Below are positions 16,907 to 25,835 of a stretch of DNA of 64,000 bases, piece by piece (positions within the stretch are counted from its first letter, which is position 1; every line of letters begins with the position of its first letter). Under the pieces are notes generated by a model. It did not search any database, was not told the origin of the DNA, and worked only from the letters and a program-made list of their open reading frames with translations. The translations under genes and the position numbers were made by a program. Origin of the DNA: Labrys monachus (GTDB lineage Bacteria; Pseudomonadota; Alphaproteobacteria; Rhizobiales; Labraceae); NCBI RefSeq assembly GCF_030814655.1, contig NZ_JAUSVK010000001.1, positions 4,347,001 through 4,411,000 of the forward strand, in the 5' to 3' direction.

Positions 16907-17670
16907 TGGCGCATCCCGCCCGCATCGCCGTCGACATCCGGACGGTCAGCCATCATTTCGATCTCGGCGGCACGCCGCTGCCGGTGCTCGAGAGCGTCGA
17001 CCTCAAGGTCGAGCCGGGCGAGTTCGTGGCGCTGCTCGGCCCGTCCGGCTGCGGCAAGTCCACCCTTCTGCGCCTTGTCGCCGGGCTGGAGAGGCCCGCG
17101 AGCGGCACCATCCTCGCCGACGGTGCCGCGATCACCGCGCCCGATCCCTCGCGCATCCTCGTTTTCCAGGATCCGACCTTGTTTCCCTGGCTCACGGTGT
17201 GGAAGAACGTCGCGAGCGGCCTCGATGCGCGCGGCATCCTCGGGCAGAACCGGCATCGCGTCGACGAGGCGCTGTCGCTCGTCGACCTCGGCGCCTTCGC
17301 CCGCGCCTATCCGCACCAATTGTCCGGCGGCATGGCCCAGCGCGCCTCCCTGGCGCGGGCGCTCGTCCACGATCCGGCCCTGCTGCTGCTCGACGAGCCC
17401 CTGGGCAAGCTCGATTCGCTCACCCGCCTGATGCTGCAGGACGAAATCGTCGCGCTGTGGCAACGCGTCGGCTTCACCGCCCTGCTCGTCACCCACGACG
17501 TGGAGGAGGCGCTGCTGCTGGCCTCGCGCATCGTGGTGTTCAGCGACCGCCCGGCCCGCATCAAGGCGGCGTTCACCGTCGACAAGCCCTATCCCCGCCA
17601 CCGGGACGATGCCGACCTCGTCCATCTTCGCCGGGAAATCCTGTCCGCGCTCGGCCTGGCGATCTCCTGA
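16906..17670 (+). CDS. ABC transporter ATP-binding protein, SsuB/TauB-like
   Basis: The 254-residue ATPase has Walker A GPSGCGKST at about 46-54, Q-loop FQDPTLFPW, signature LSGGMAQRASLARAL, Walker B LLLLDEPLGKLD and an H-loop in LVTHDVEEAL. It overlaps the permease gene as TGATG, so the two are coupled. Together with the binding protein and permease it forms the second sulfonate/nitrate-type importer of the island. Which solute it carries cannot be read from the sequence. Confidence 0.9.
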   Translation: MAHPARIAVDIRTVSHHFDLGGTPLPVLESVDLKVEPGEFVALLGPSGCGKSTLLRLVAGLERPASGTILADGAAITAPDPSRILVFQDPTLFPWLTVWKNVASGLDARGILGQNRHRVDEALSLVDLGAFARAYPHQLSGGMAQRASLARALVHDPALLLLDEPLGKLDSLTRLMLQDEIVALWQRVGFTALLVTHDVEEALLLASRIVVFSDRPARIKAAFTVDKPYPRHRDDADLVHLRREILSALGLAIS

Positions 17671-17683
17671 AAGCACGGATGCC

Positions 17684-17968
17684 ATGTCGCCAGCCAGCAG
17701 GTTCCTCGTCATATCCGGCGCAACCGTCGTCGTTTTCTCGGTCGGCTGGTGGTGGCTCACCTACGCAGACGTGATCCGCTACGCCTATCTTTCTCCTCCG
17801 AACGCCGGGCTGTGCCTTGTCAGCAATAGCGATATTTGTCAGCTTGCGAAGTCGCTGTGCCGCGGTGCCCATCCGTTTGCGATCATCGGCTACCGGTCGG
17901 CGAGCATCTGGATCGGAGCCGCCTTGCTCTGCGCCAGCCTGGTGACCGCGACGGCGCGGGATGCGTAA
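17684..17968 (+). CDS. Small two-helix membrane protein of unknown function
   Basis: The protein (94 residues from the ATG at 17684) starts 13 bp after the ATPase gene and may belong to the same transcript. It has two clear hydrophobic helices (about 6-28 and 66-88). The loop between them has three closely spaced cysteines (GLCLVSNSDICQLAKSLCRG). With the N-terminus inside, the loop would face the periplasm, where the cysteines could form a disulfide or bind metal. I do not recognise it and no function is proposed. Confidence 0.6.
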   Translation: MSPASRFLVISGATVVVFSVGWWWLTYADVIRYAYLSPPNAGLCLVSNSDICQLAKSLCRGAHPFAIIGYRSASIWIGAALLCASLVTATARDA

Positions 17969-18089
17969 CGCAGGACGTATCTTGTAAAGGGGCTGTGAAT
18001 CAGGAGGATAATGCGTTTCCTTCCTCTTCCGATTCAGCTTCATACCTCATCGACCGGGCCGCCATTGCGCCCTTTCAAAGGAGTATCCG

Positions 18090-19019
18090 ATGACGACCAA
18101 GCTGACGTCCCGTTCTCTGGCATCCTGGGGCATCGCCCTGGCGATGACCATGACGGCGGGCATGGCGCAGGCCGCCGACGTGACCGTCGCCTCGAAGATC
18201 GACACCGAGGGCAACCTTCTCGGCAACATCATCGTGCAGGTACTCGAATCGCACGGGCTGTCGGTCAACAACCGTGTCGGCCTCGGCACGACGCCGATCG
18301 TGCGCAAGGCGATCACCTCGGGTGAGATCGATCTCTATCCCGAATATACCGGCAATGCCGCCTATTTCTTCAACAAGGCCGACGATACCCTCTGGAAGGA
18401 CGCGGCCAAGGGCTATGCCGAGGCCAAGAAGCTCGACTATGACGCCAACAAGATCGTCTGGCTCCAGCCCGCGCCCGCCAACAACACCTGGGCCATCGCG
18501 GTCCGCAAGGACCTGGCCGACGCGAACAAGCTGAAGACGCTCGACGATTTCGGCAAGTTCGTCACCGGCGGCGGCAAGGTGAAGCTGGTGGCCTCGGCCG
18601 AATTCGTCAACAGCGCCTCCGCCCTGCCCGCCTTCCAGACGACCTACGGCTTCAAGCTGAGCTCCGACCAGTTGCTGGTGCTCTCGGGCGGCGACACCGC
18701 CGCCACCATCAAGGCCGCCGCCGAGCAGACCGACGGCGTCAACGCCGCCATGGTCTACGGCACCGATGGCGGCATCGGCGCGGGCGACCTCGTCGTCCTC
18801 GACGACGACAAGTCGGTGCAGCCCGTCTACGCCCCGGCCCCGATCGTGCGCGAAGCCGCCCTCAAGGCCCATCCCGAAATCGCGGATTGGCTGAAGCCCG
18901 TCTTCGCCAGCCTCGACCTCAACACGCTGCAGACGCTCAACGGCCGCATCCAGGTCGACGGCGAGGCCGCCAAGGACGTCGCGGCGGACTATCTGAAGTC
19001 GAAGGGCTTCGTGAAGTGA
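18090..19019 (+). CDS. osmF: Osmoprotectant/glycine-betaine ABC transporter binding protein, OsmF/YehZ-like
   Basis: The 309-residue protein has a signal peptide ending MAQA-AD and a RBS AAAGGAG. Segments VTVASKIDTEGNLLGNIIVQVLE, NRVGLGTTPIVRKAITSGEIDLYPEYTGNA-type motif (ending EYTGN) and FVTGGGKVKLVASAEF mark the OpuAC/OsmF branch. OsmF/YehZ binds glycine betaine weakly and is linked to osmotic stress in enterobacteria; other members bind choline or different quaternary amines. It leads a four-gene unit of binding protein, permease, ATPase and permease, all overlapping. Confidence 0.88.
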   Translation: MTTKLTSRSLASWGIALAMTMTAGMAQAADVTVASKIDTEGNLLGNIIVQVLESHGLSVNNRVGLGTTPIVRKAITSGEIDLYPEYTGNAAYFFNKADDTLWKDAAKGYAEAKKLDYDANKIVWLQPAPANNTWAIAVRKDLADANKLKTLDDFGKFVTGGGKVKLVASAEFVNSASALPAFQTTYGFKLSSDQLLVLSGGDTAATIKAAAEQTDGVNAAMVYGTDGGIGAGDLVVLDDDKSVQPVYAPAPIVREAALKAHPEIADWLKPVFASLDLNTLQTLNGRIQVDGEAAKDVAADYLKSKGFVK

Positions 19020-20245
19020 GCCTCGGCGCCGGGAAAGCGAGGACAGCCGACACTAGCGCTTTCCCGGCGCACCCCGCAGCCTGGCGCATCCTCGCCGGCA
19101 GCGGCGGCTTCGACAAGCTCGGCCTCGTCATGGCCATCGTCACCGCGGCCGCTCTGACGCTTCCTTTCGCGAATTTCCGCCCCAACCGCATCGCCGCCGC
19201 CAGGGGCGTGGAACTCCTCGGCGCCTTGCCCGCCGGCATCGGCTGGCCGTCCCTCCTGCTCTTCATTCTCGCCGCCGCCACGGTGCTGCGACGCAACGGG
19301 CCGCTCTTCCGCCTCCTGCTCGCCGGCGCGGCCCTGATCGTGCTGGGCGTGCTGATCGGCCTCGTGCCCGCCGCGCTGATGCCGCCGGGCAAGGCACTCG
19401 CCCGCGTTGCGCCGGCCGCCGGCTTCTGGCTGCTCGCCTTCTCCTTTGCGATCATTCTCACCGACGCCGCCGCCAAGCTGGCGCTCGGACCGGTCAGGCG
19501 GCTGCTCGCCTTGGCCGTCGCCGCGGCGGTCTTCGCCGCCTTCCTGATCTCGGGCCACTGGAACGGCCTGTCGGTGATGAAGGAATATGCGACCTATTCG
19601 GACGGTTTTGCGGGCAACGCCCTGCGCCATGTCGAACTGGCGCTCGGCTCCCTCGCCGGCGCCCTGGTGATCGGCCTGCCGCTCGGCATCGCCTGCCACC
19701 GTTCGCAGAAGCTGCGCGGCATCGTGCTGCCGGTGCTCAACATCATCCAGACCGTGCCCTCGATAGCCATGTACGGCCTGATGATGGCGCCCCTCGCCCT
19801 CCTTGCCGCCAATTATCCGCTCCTGCGCGATCTCGGCATTCGCGGCATCGGCGCCGCGCCGGCGGTGATCGCGCTCTTCCTCTATTCGCTGCTGCCGGTG
19901 GTCTCCAACACGGCGGCCGGACTTGCCTCGGTGCCCCCTGCCGCCGTCGACGCGGCGGCCGGCATGGGGATGACGAGGCGTCAGCGCCTGTTCCAGGTCG
20001 AGCTGCCGCTGGCACTGCCCGTCATCCTCACCGGCGTGCGCATCGTGCTGGTCCAGAATATCGGCCTCGTCACCATCGCCGCCCTGATCGGCGGCGGCGG
20101 CTTCGGCTTCTACGTCTTCAACGGCATCGGCCAGCAGGCGATCGACCTCGTCCTGCTCGGCACGGTGCCGACCATCGCGCTCGCCTTCACGGCGGCCATC
20201 ATCCTCGACGCCGCCGTCGATCTGCTCAAGGGGCAGCGCTCATGA
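19016..20245 (+). CDS. yehY: Osmoprotectant ABC transporter permease, YehY-like
   Basis: The GTG at 19016 overlaps the osmF stop (GTGA), giving 409 residues, close to the roughly 385 of YehY. The N-terminal half has several extra hydrophobic helices (about 35-190); the C-terminal half is the permease core with FAGNALRHVELALGSLAGAL, IIQTVPSIAMYGLMM and the EAA loop AAGMGMTRRQRLFQVELPLALP. YehY has the same extended layout. It pairs with a second, shorter permease (21177-21926) to form the channel. Confidence 0.88.
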   Translation: MSLGAGKARTADTSAFPAHPAAWRILAGSGGFDKLGLVMAIVTAAALTLPFANFRPNRIAAARGVELLGALPAGIGWPSLLLFILAAATVLRRNGPLFRLLLAGAALIVLGVLIGLVPAALMPPGKALARVAPAAGFWLLAFSFAIILTDAAAKLALGPVRRLLALAVAAAVFAAFLISGHWNGLSVMKEYATYSDGFAGNALRHVELALGSLAGALVIGLPLGIACHRSQKLRGIVLPVLNIIQTVPSIAMYGLMMAPLALLAANYPLLRDLGIRGIGAAPAVIALFLYSLLPVVSNTAAGLASVPPAAVDAAAGMGMTRRQRLFQVELPLALPVILTGVRIVLVQNIGLVTIAALIGGGGFGFYVFNGIGQQAIDLVLLGTVPTIALAFTAAIILDAAVDLLKGQRS

Positions 20246-21180
20246 TCGAAGTCGAACATGTCAGCCGGCGCTTCGGCCCCCTGCTCGCGGTCAACGATGT
20301 CTCGCTCACCGTCGAACGCGGCACCATCACCGTGCTGGTGGGGACGTCGGGCAGCGGCAAGTCGACCCTGCTGCGCATCATCAACCGGCTGATCGAGCCC
20401 ACCTCCGGCACGATCCGCATCGACGGCCGCGATACGGCGGGCCTTTCCGGCGAGGAACTGCGCCGCGGCATCGGCTATGCCATCCAGGGCCACGGCCTGT
20501 TCCCGCATTGGACGGTGGCGCGCAACATCGCGACCGTGCCGACGCTGCTCGGCTGGGACCGGGCGCGAATCGGCCGGCGCGTCGTCGAGCTCCTCGAACT
20601 GTTCGAGCTCGATCCCGCCTCCTATGCCGGGAAATTCCCGCACCAGCTCTCCGGCGGCCAGCAGCAGCGCGTCGGCGTCGCCAGGGCGCTGGCGGCCGAA
20701 CCCGCCGTGCTGCTGATGGACGAGCCTTTCGGCGCGCTCGATCCGATCATCCGCGCCAAGGCGCAGGAGGACCTGCTGGCGCTCCAGCGCCGGCTCGGCA
20801 TCACCGTCGTGCTGGTGACGCACGACATGGAGGAAGCCATCCATCTCGGGGACCGTATCGCGGTGATGGACGGCGGCGAGGTGCTGCAATACGCGACGCC
20901 CGCCGAGATCCTCGCCCACCCCGTACCGGGCTTCGTGGAGAAGCTGGTGGGCGGGGCCGACAGGCCCCTGCGCCTTCTCTCCCTCACTCGGGTCGCCGAT
21001 GCGGTCCAGCCCGGCGAGGCGACGGGCAAGCCGATCGCCGACGACGCCACCCTGCGCGACGCGCTTTCGGACCTCCTGTGGTCCGGCGCCGAAAGCCTGC
21101 CAGTGGCCGCGCCGGACGGCACGCTCCGGGGCCGGATCACCCTGCCGGCCATCCTCCGCCGCGCGGGACGGCCGGCATGA
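20242..21180 (+). CDS. yehX: Osmoprotectant ABC transporter ATP-binding protein, YehX-like
   Basis: The 312-residue ATPase has Walker A GTSGSGKST at about 35-43, Q-loop AIQGHGLFPHW, signature LSGGQQQRVGVARAL and Walker [14 protein letters not shown], with VTHDMEEAI following. The GHGLFPHWTVARNI block is typical of the OpuCA/ProV/YehX branch. The last 60 residues resemble one half of a CBS pair (DALSDLLWSGAESLPVAAPDG), less complete than in OpuCA. It overlaps its neighbours by four bases on both sides. Confidence 0.9.
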   Translation: MIEVEHVSRRFGPLLAVNDVSLTVERGTITVLVGTSGSGKSTLLRIINRLIEPTSGTIRIDGRDTAGLSGEELRRGIGYAIQGHGLFPHWTVARNIATVPTLLGWDRARIGRRVVELLELFELDPASYAGKFPHQLSGGQQQRVGVARALAAEPAVLLMDEPFGALDPIIRAKAQEDLLALQRRLGITVVLVTHDMEEAIHLGDRIAVMDGGEVLQYATPAEILAHPVPGFVEKLVGGADRPLRLLSLTRVADAVQPGEATGKPIADDATLRDALSDLLWSGAESLPVAAPDGTLRGRITLPAILRRAGRPA

Positions 21181-21926
21181 GCTGGTTCGCCCTCGCCGCG
21201 CGCATCGCCGGGGTCGTCCTGCTGGCATTGCTGGTGCTGGCCCCCGACCTGTTCGAGCCGCTCCTGCGGCCGCTCACCGAGAACGGGGCGCCGGCGATCT
21301 ACAACCAGGGCAGCCTGCTCGACCTCACGGTCGACCATCTCGCGCTCGTCGCCGGGGCGAGCCTGATCAGCGGCGTGATCGCTCTTCTTGCGGGCATCTT
21401 CGTCACCCGGCCTGCCGGGGCCGAATTCCTGCCGCTCTCGCGCACCATCGTCAATATCGGGCAGACCTTCCCGCCCGTGGCGGTGCTGGCGCTGGCGGTG
21501 CCGGCCGTGGGCTTCGGCGTCAAGCCGACGCTGATCGCCCTGGTGCTCTACGGGCTGCTGCCGATCTTCGAGAACACCATCACGGGCCTGCGCGAGGTGC
21601 CGGCCGCCGCCCTCGACGCCGCGCGGGGCATGGGCATGAGCGCCAGGCAATGCCTGCTGCAGGTGGAGCTGCCGCTGGCCCTGCCGGTGATCCTCACCGG
21701 CTTCCGCCTCTCCTTCGTGATCAATCTGGGCACGGCGACGATCGGGTCCACCGTGGCGGCGAAGGGGCTCGGCGAGGTGATCATCGCCGGCCTGCAGAGT
21801 TCCAACACCGCTTTCATCCTGCAGGGCGGCGTGATCGTCGCGCTGCTCGCGGTGCTGATCTACGACGCGCTGGGCGGTGTCGAGCGCTATGCTGCCCGGC
21901 GTGCCGGAACGGTCGAAACGTCCTGA
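21177..21926 (+). CDS. yehW: Osmoprotectant ABC transporter permease, YehW-like
   Basis: The ATG at 21177 overlaps the ATPase stop (ATGA) and gives 249 residues, the usual YehW size. It has about six transmembrane helices, the segment SRTIVNIGQTFPPVAVLALA and the EAA loop AARGMGMSARQCLLQVELPLALP, nearly the same as in the longer permease of this unit. GTATIGSTVAAKGLGEVIIAGL follows. It is the last gene of the unit, with 191 bp to aapJ. Confidence 0.9.
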   Translation: MSWFALAARIAGVVLLALLVLAPDLFEPLLRPLTENGAPAIYNQGSLLDLTVDHLALVAGASLISGVIALLAGIFVTRPAGAEFLPLSRTIVNIGQTFPPVAVLALAVPAVGFGVKPTLIALVLYGLLPIFENTITGLREVPAAALDAARGMGMSARQCLLQVELPLALPVILTGFRLSFVINLGTATIGSTVAAKGLGEVIIAGLQSSNTAFILQGGVIVALLAVLIYDALGGVERYAARRAGTVETS

Positions 21927-22117
21927 TGCCGGGGGAGAAGACGACGGCATCGAGCAGGCCGGCCGGATCTTCCCCGGCGCGGCACCGGCAGCCGGCCCGT
22001 TCGCCGGCTTGCCATGCAGACATGATCGCCGGATCATGCCAAAGGATGAAGGAAACGTCTTCGGTGAGACGACATCGCGGAAGCGACCGCTGGCGGGCGC
22101 CTTCGCAGGAGACAGGA

Positions 22118-23176
22118 ATGAAAGGGGCTCTCATGCTGAATTCAGTGAGGCGCGCGGTCTCGCGCGGCGCCGGCGTGGCGATCGCAATGCTCGCGGCGGG
22201 CGTCATCGCCGCGGTTCCGGCCCATGCCGGGCCGACGCTCGACAAGATCAAGGCGCGGGGCGTCATCAAGGTCGGCGTCGGCACCCAGGCCGGCTTCTTC
22301 GCGCCGGACAGCAACGGCAAGTGGCAGGGCTTCTTCGTCGATTTCGGTCGCGCCCTGGCGGTGACCGTCTTCAACGATCCCGACAAGGTCGAGTTCACCT
22401 CGTCCTCGCCCCAGCAGCGCCTTCCCGCCCTGCAGGCCGGCCAGTTCGACATCCTGCTGTCGGGCGTGACGCAGACGATCACCCGGGCGTTCAAGCTCAA
22501 CTTCCATTTCGGTCCCGTGGTCTTCTATGACGGCCAGGGCATCCTGGTGAAGAAGTCGGTCGGCGTGACCAAGGCGGCCGACCTCGACGGCGCCACCATC
22601 GGCGTCCAGAGCGGCACCACCGGCGAGCAGAACATCGCCGACTTCTTCCGCAAGAACGGCAAGACCTACAAATCCGTCGTCATCGAGGACACCAACACCT
22701 TCACGCAGGCCCTGCTCTCGGGCCGCGTCGATGCCCTGACCCAGGACGGCTCCGACCTCGGCCTGCGGCGTGCCGCCCTGCCCAATCCCGACGACTATGT
22801 CCTGCTGCCCGAGCGCCTCTCCAAGGAGCCGCTGGCTCCCGCCGTGCTCGGCGGCGACGACCGCTGGCTGGAGATCGTCAACTGGACCGTCTATGCCACG
22901 ATCCAGGCGGAGGAATTCGGCATCGACAGCAAGAATGTCGACAGCTTCCTCACCAGCAGCGACCCGGCCATCAAGCGCTTCCTCGGCGTCGATCCGTCGC
23001 TGGGCGAGGCGATCGGCCTCGATCCGAAATTCGCCTACAACATCATCAAGAAGGTGGGCAATTACGGCGAGATCTTCGAGCGCAACCTCGGCAAGGGCAC
23101 CAAGATCGGCTTCGATCGCGGCCTCAACCAGCTCTGGACCAAGGGTGGCCTGATCTATTCGCCGCCGTTCCGCTGA
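22118..23176 (+). CDS. aapJ: General L-amino-acid ABC transporter binding protein, AapJ-like
   Basis: The start at 22118 follows AGGAGACAGG, giving 352 residues. The signal peptide ends near AHA-GP. The mature part shows the amino-acid-binding family pattern: TLDKIKARGVIKVGVG, GFFVDFGRALAVTVFND, AGQFDILLSGVTQT and VGKKSV-like lobes, ending in YGEIFERNLGKGTKIGFDRGLNQLWTKGGLIYSPPFR-type features (ending YSPPFR) characteristic of AapJ. In rhizobia AapJQMP takes up a wide range of L-amino acids. The two permease genes follow, but no ATPase gene. Confidence 0.9.
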   Translation: MKGALMLNSVRRAVSRGAGVAIAMLAAGVIAAVPAHAGPTLDKIKARGVIKVGVGTQAGFFAPDSNGKWQGFFVDFGRALAVTVFNDPDKVEFTSSSPQQRLPALQAGQFDILLSGVTQTITRAFKLNFHFGPVVFYDGQGILVKKSVGVTKAADLDGATIGVQSGTTGEQNIADFFRKNGKTYKSVVIEDTNTFTQALLSGRVDALTQDGSDLGLRRAALPNPDDYVLLPERLSKEPLAPAVLGGDDRWLEIVNWTVYATIQAEEFGIDSKNVDSFLTSSDPAIKRFLGVDPSLGEAIGLDPKFAYNIIKKVGNYGEIFERNLGKGTKIGFDRGLNQLWTKGGLIYSPPFR

Positions 23177-23279
23177 GCGGGCGGCGCCGGCCCGCCTGCC
23201 GGCTTCCGCCTTCGTGTCACTGCGGACCGTTCCTGCGCCCCAATGGCGGCAGGAGCGGCCCGCGCCCCGGATTGCAGCC

Positions 23280-24467
23280 ATGGCCGAAGACACCGCCGTC
23301 GAGGCGCCCGCCAAGCCCGGCCCGCTGGGCGCGGTCGGCGCCTGGTGGGGCGACCGTCCCTATACGCAGCTGGCGCTGATCGCGGCGATCTTCCTGATCT
23401 TCGCCGTCCTCGGCACCAATCTCGTCGACAGCATGTATCGTCTCGGCATGCAGCCCGGCTTCGGCTATCTCGGCCAGCCTGCCGGCTTCGACATCGGCGA
23501 ACAGATGATCCCCTACGCGCCGGGCGACACCTATGGACGGGCCATCCTGGTCGGCCTGCTCAACACCATCAAGGTCTCGTTCTTCGGCTGCCTGCTGGCG
23601 ACCATCCTCGGCGTGGCGCTGGGCATCGCCAGGCTGTCCGGCAATCTCCTGCTGTCGCGCCTCGTCCAGGCCTATGTCGAGGTGATCCGCAACACGCCGC
23701 TGACGCTGCAACTCTTCTTCTGGATCGCGACCACCCATGCGCTGCCGCCGGTGAGGCAGGCCCTGCAGCCCCTGCCCTATGTCTTCCTCTCCATCCGCGG
23801 CGTCTTCCTGCCCTGGATCGTGGTCGGCGACGGCAGCCTGTGGCCGCTGATCGGCGTGCTCGCCGCACTCGCCCTCGTCCTGACGGTGGTGATCCGCCGG
23901 CGCGAGCGCCCGCTGCCCCTCGCCGCCCTTCTCGGCCTGGCCGCGCTCTTTCCCGCGCTCGCTGCCGCCTGGATCGTCGTTTCGGGTCTTTCCCTGACGC
24001 CGGACCTGCCGGCCCTGCACGGCTTCAACATCACCGGCGGCCTCACCATGACGCCGGAATTCGCGGCGCTCCTCACCGGGCTCACCATCAATTCGGCCGC
24101 CAGCATCTCGGAGATCGTGCGCAGCGGCATCCAGTCCGTCGGCGTCGGCCAATGGGAGGCGGGCCGGGCCGTCGGCCTGTCGCGGGGCCGCATCATGCGC
24201 CTCATCGTGCTGCCCCAGGCCATGCGGGTGATCACGCCGCTGATGACGTCGAGCTATCTCGACCTGACCAAGAATTCGACGCTGGGCGTGCTCATCGGCT
24301 ATGCCGACCTCGTCACCGTCATCAACACCAGCGCCAACAATCTCGGCAACGCCATCGAGACGATCATCATCCTCGTCGCCGTGTTCCTGACATTGAGCCT
24401 CGGCGTATCCGCACTGATGAACCTCTATAACGCGCGCCTGATCGACCGGGGATTGATCGCCCGATGA
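23280..24467 (+). CDS. aapQ: General L-amino-acid ABC transporter permease, AapQ-like
   Basis: I use the ATG at 23280 (395 residues); a GTG at 23214 in the same frame would add 22 residues and cannot be excluded since neither has a strong RBS. The protein has about eight hydrophobic helices, with a long insert between permease halves as is typical of AapQ. Key segments are LVGLLNTIKVSFFGCLLATILGV, VEVIRNTPLTLQLFFW, the EAA loop EAGRAVGLSRGRIMRLIVLPQAMR and the C-terminal NLYNARLIDRG. It overlaps aapM by four bases (ATGA). Confidence 0.88.
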   Translation: MAEDTAVEAPAKPGPLGAVGAWWGDRPYTQLALIAAIFLIFAVLGTNLVDSMYRLGMQPGFGYLGQPAGFDIGEQMIPYAPGDTYGRAILVGLLNTIKVSFFGCLLATILGVALGIARLSGNLLLSRLVQAYVEVIRNTPLTLQLFFWIATTHALPPVRQALQPLPYVFLSIRGVFLPWIVVGDGSLWPLIGVLAALALVLTVVIRRRERPLPLAALLGLAALFPALAAAWIVVSGLSLTPDLPALHGFNITGGLTMTPEFAALLTGLTINSAASISEIVRSGIQSVGVGQWEAGRAVGLSRGRIMRLIVLPQAMRVITPLMTSSYLDLTKNSTLGVLIGYADLVTVINTSANNLGNAIETIIILVAVFLTLSLGVSALMNLYNARLIDRGLIAR

Positions 24468-25576
24468 GCCAGCCCTCCCTTTCCCGGGCCCAGCGCCCCG
24501 TCTGGTCCGATCGCTGGCAGCAATGGCGCGCCGGGCTCTTCAGTTCGCCGGTCAATACGGTGATCACGCTGGTCGTGCTGGCGGTCGCAGCCTGGATCGC
24601 CGTCCCCCTCATCCGCTGGGCGTTGATCGACGCGACCTGGACGGGCACGGCGCAGGATTGCCAGGCCCGCAGCGGCGCCTGCTGGGCCTTCATCCACGCC
24701 AACATCAAGCTGATCCTGTTCGGCACCTATCCCGGCGACATGCTGTGGCGGCCGATCGTCACGCTCGTCCTTCTCTTCGGACTCGTCATCGCCAGCACGC
24801 TGCCCGCCTTCTGGGGCATCCCGCTCGTCGTCGCCTGGATCGCGATACCGACGCTCGCCTGCCTGCTGCTGTCGGGCTTTCTCTCGGGTACCGACGTCTC
24901 GACCAACCAGTGGGGCGGCCTGCCGCTGACCATGCTGATCGCCACCATCGCCTTCGCCGCCGCCTTTCCCGTCGCCATCCTGATGGCGCTCGGCCGGCGC
25001 TCCAAGATGGGCGGCATCCGGCTGATCTGCGTCGCGGCGATCGAGGTGCTGCGCGGCATCCCGATGCTGGTGGTGCTCTATGTCAGCATCCTGATCGTGC
25101 CGATGATGCTGCCGCGCTTCAACGTGAACCTGTTCTTCAGCGTCGAGGTGGCCCTGACGCTGTTCGTCTCGTCCTACCTTGCGGAGATCGTCCGGGCCGG
25201 CATCCAGTCCCTGCCGGCCGGACAGAACGAGGCGGCGCGGGCGCTCGGCCTGTCCTACCGCCATGCCTTCCAGCTGGTGATCCTGCCGCAGGCGCTGCGC
25301 TCGGTCATCCCGGCCATCGTCAATCTCGCCATCGGCCTGATCCAGAACACACCGCTGGTCGTCGCCATCGGCATGATGGACTTCCTCAGCGCCGGCCGCG
25401 CGGCGGCGCAGAACGAGCAGATCTGGCCGAACTGCTTCAACGAGGCCTATTTCTTTGCCGGGATCGTCTATTTCGGCCTGTGCTTCGGCGCCTCGCGCTA
25501 CAGCCTGTGGCTGGAGGGGCGGCTCAGGGCGTCGACCGGCTACCAGACCCGCATTCGCGGCGGCCTGACGCCCTGA
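24464..25576 (+). CDS. aapM: General L-amino-acid ABC transporter permease, AapM-like
   Basis: The 370-residue membrane protein has the AapM arrangement: an early helix, a periplasmic part with two cysteines (DCQARSGACWAFI), then the permease core with VLRGIPMLVVLYVSILIVP, EIVRAGIQSLPAGQNEAARALG and YRHAFQLVILPQALRSVIP. The C-terminus FGASRYSLWLEGRL is typical. It is coupled to aapQ. An ATPase gene (aapP) normally follows; here there is only a palindromic region and then ndk on the other strand, so the ATPase must come from elsewhere or the system is incomplete. Confidence 0.9.
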   Translation: MSQPSLSRAQRPVWSDRWQQWRAGLFSSPVNTVITLVVLAVAAWIAVPLIRWALIDATWTGTAQDCQARSGACWAFIHANIKLILFGTYPGDMLWRPIVTLVLLFGLVIASTLPAFWGIPLVVAWIAIPTLACLLLSGFLSGTDVSTNQWGGLPLTMLIATIAFAAAFPVAILMALGRRSKMGGIRLICVAAIEVLRGIPMLVVLYVSILIVPMMLPRFNVNLFFSVEVALTLFVSSYLAEIVRAGIQSLPAGQNEAARALGLSYRHAFQLVILPQALRSVIPAIVNLAIGLIQNTPLVVAIGMMDFLSAGRAAAQNEQIWPNCFNEAYFFAGIVYFGLCFGASRYSLWLEGRLRASTGYQTRIRGGLTP

Positions 25577-25582
25577 TCCGAA

Positions 25583-25821
25583 GCGCGGGCATCCTGCCCA
25601 TAGGCGCTAACATATGGGCAAGACCCGCCTTCTCCCGAGCCGGGAGAAGGTCCCGGCAGGGGGATGAGGGTCTAAACTTCAACGCAGATAGCTCAATAGT
25701 CGTGCTGGAATTGCAGAAGTCCAGACCCTCATCCGGCGCTTCGCGCCACCTTCTCCCGCATGGGAGAAGGAAAATCGCGCTATTCTCGGCAAAGTTAGCG
25801 CATATGGACAGGATGTCCGCG
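25583..25821. repeat. Nested inverted repeat (composite REP element), about 240 bp
   Basis: Three pairs of inverted arms are nested. The outer arms are GCGCGGGCATCCTGCCCATA (25583-25602 region) and TATGGACAGGATGTCCGCGC (25802-25821), differing at two positions. Next are GCGCTAAC (about 25605-25612) and GTTAGCGC (25794-25801). Inside are two facing copies of a REP unit, at 25628-25674 and 25723-25770, each with a CCTTCTCCC hairpin and a GATGAGGGTCT tail. The centre (about 50 bp) is unpaired. It lies exactly between aapM and the convergent ndk gene and could fold as a large bidirectional terminator-like structure. Confidence 0.75.
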
Positions 25822-25835
25822 CTCCCAGGCTCGCC

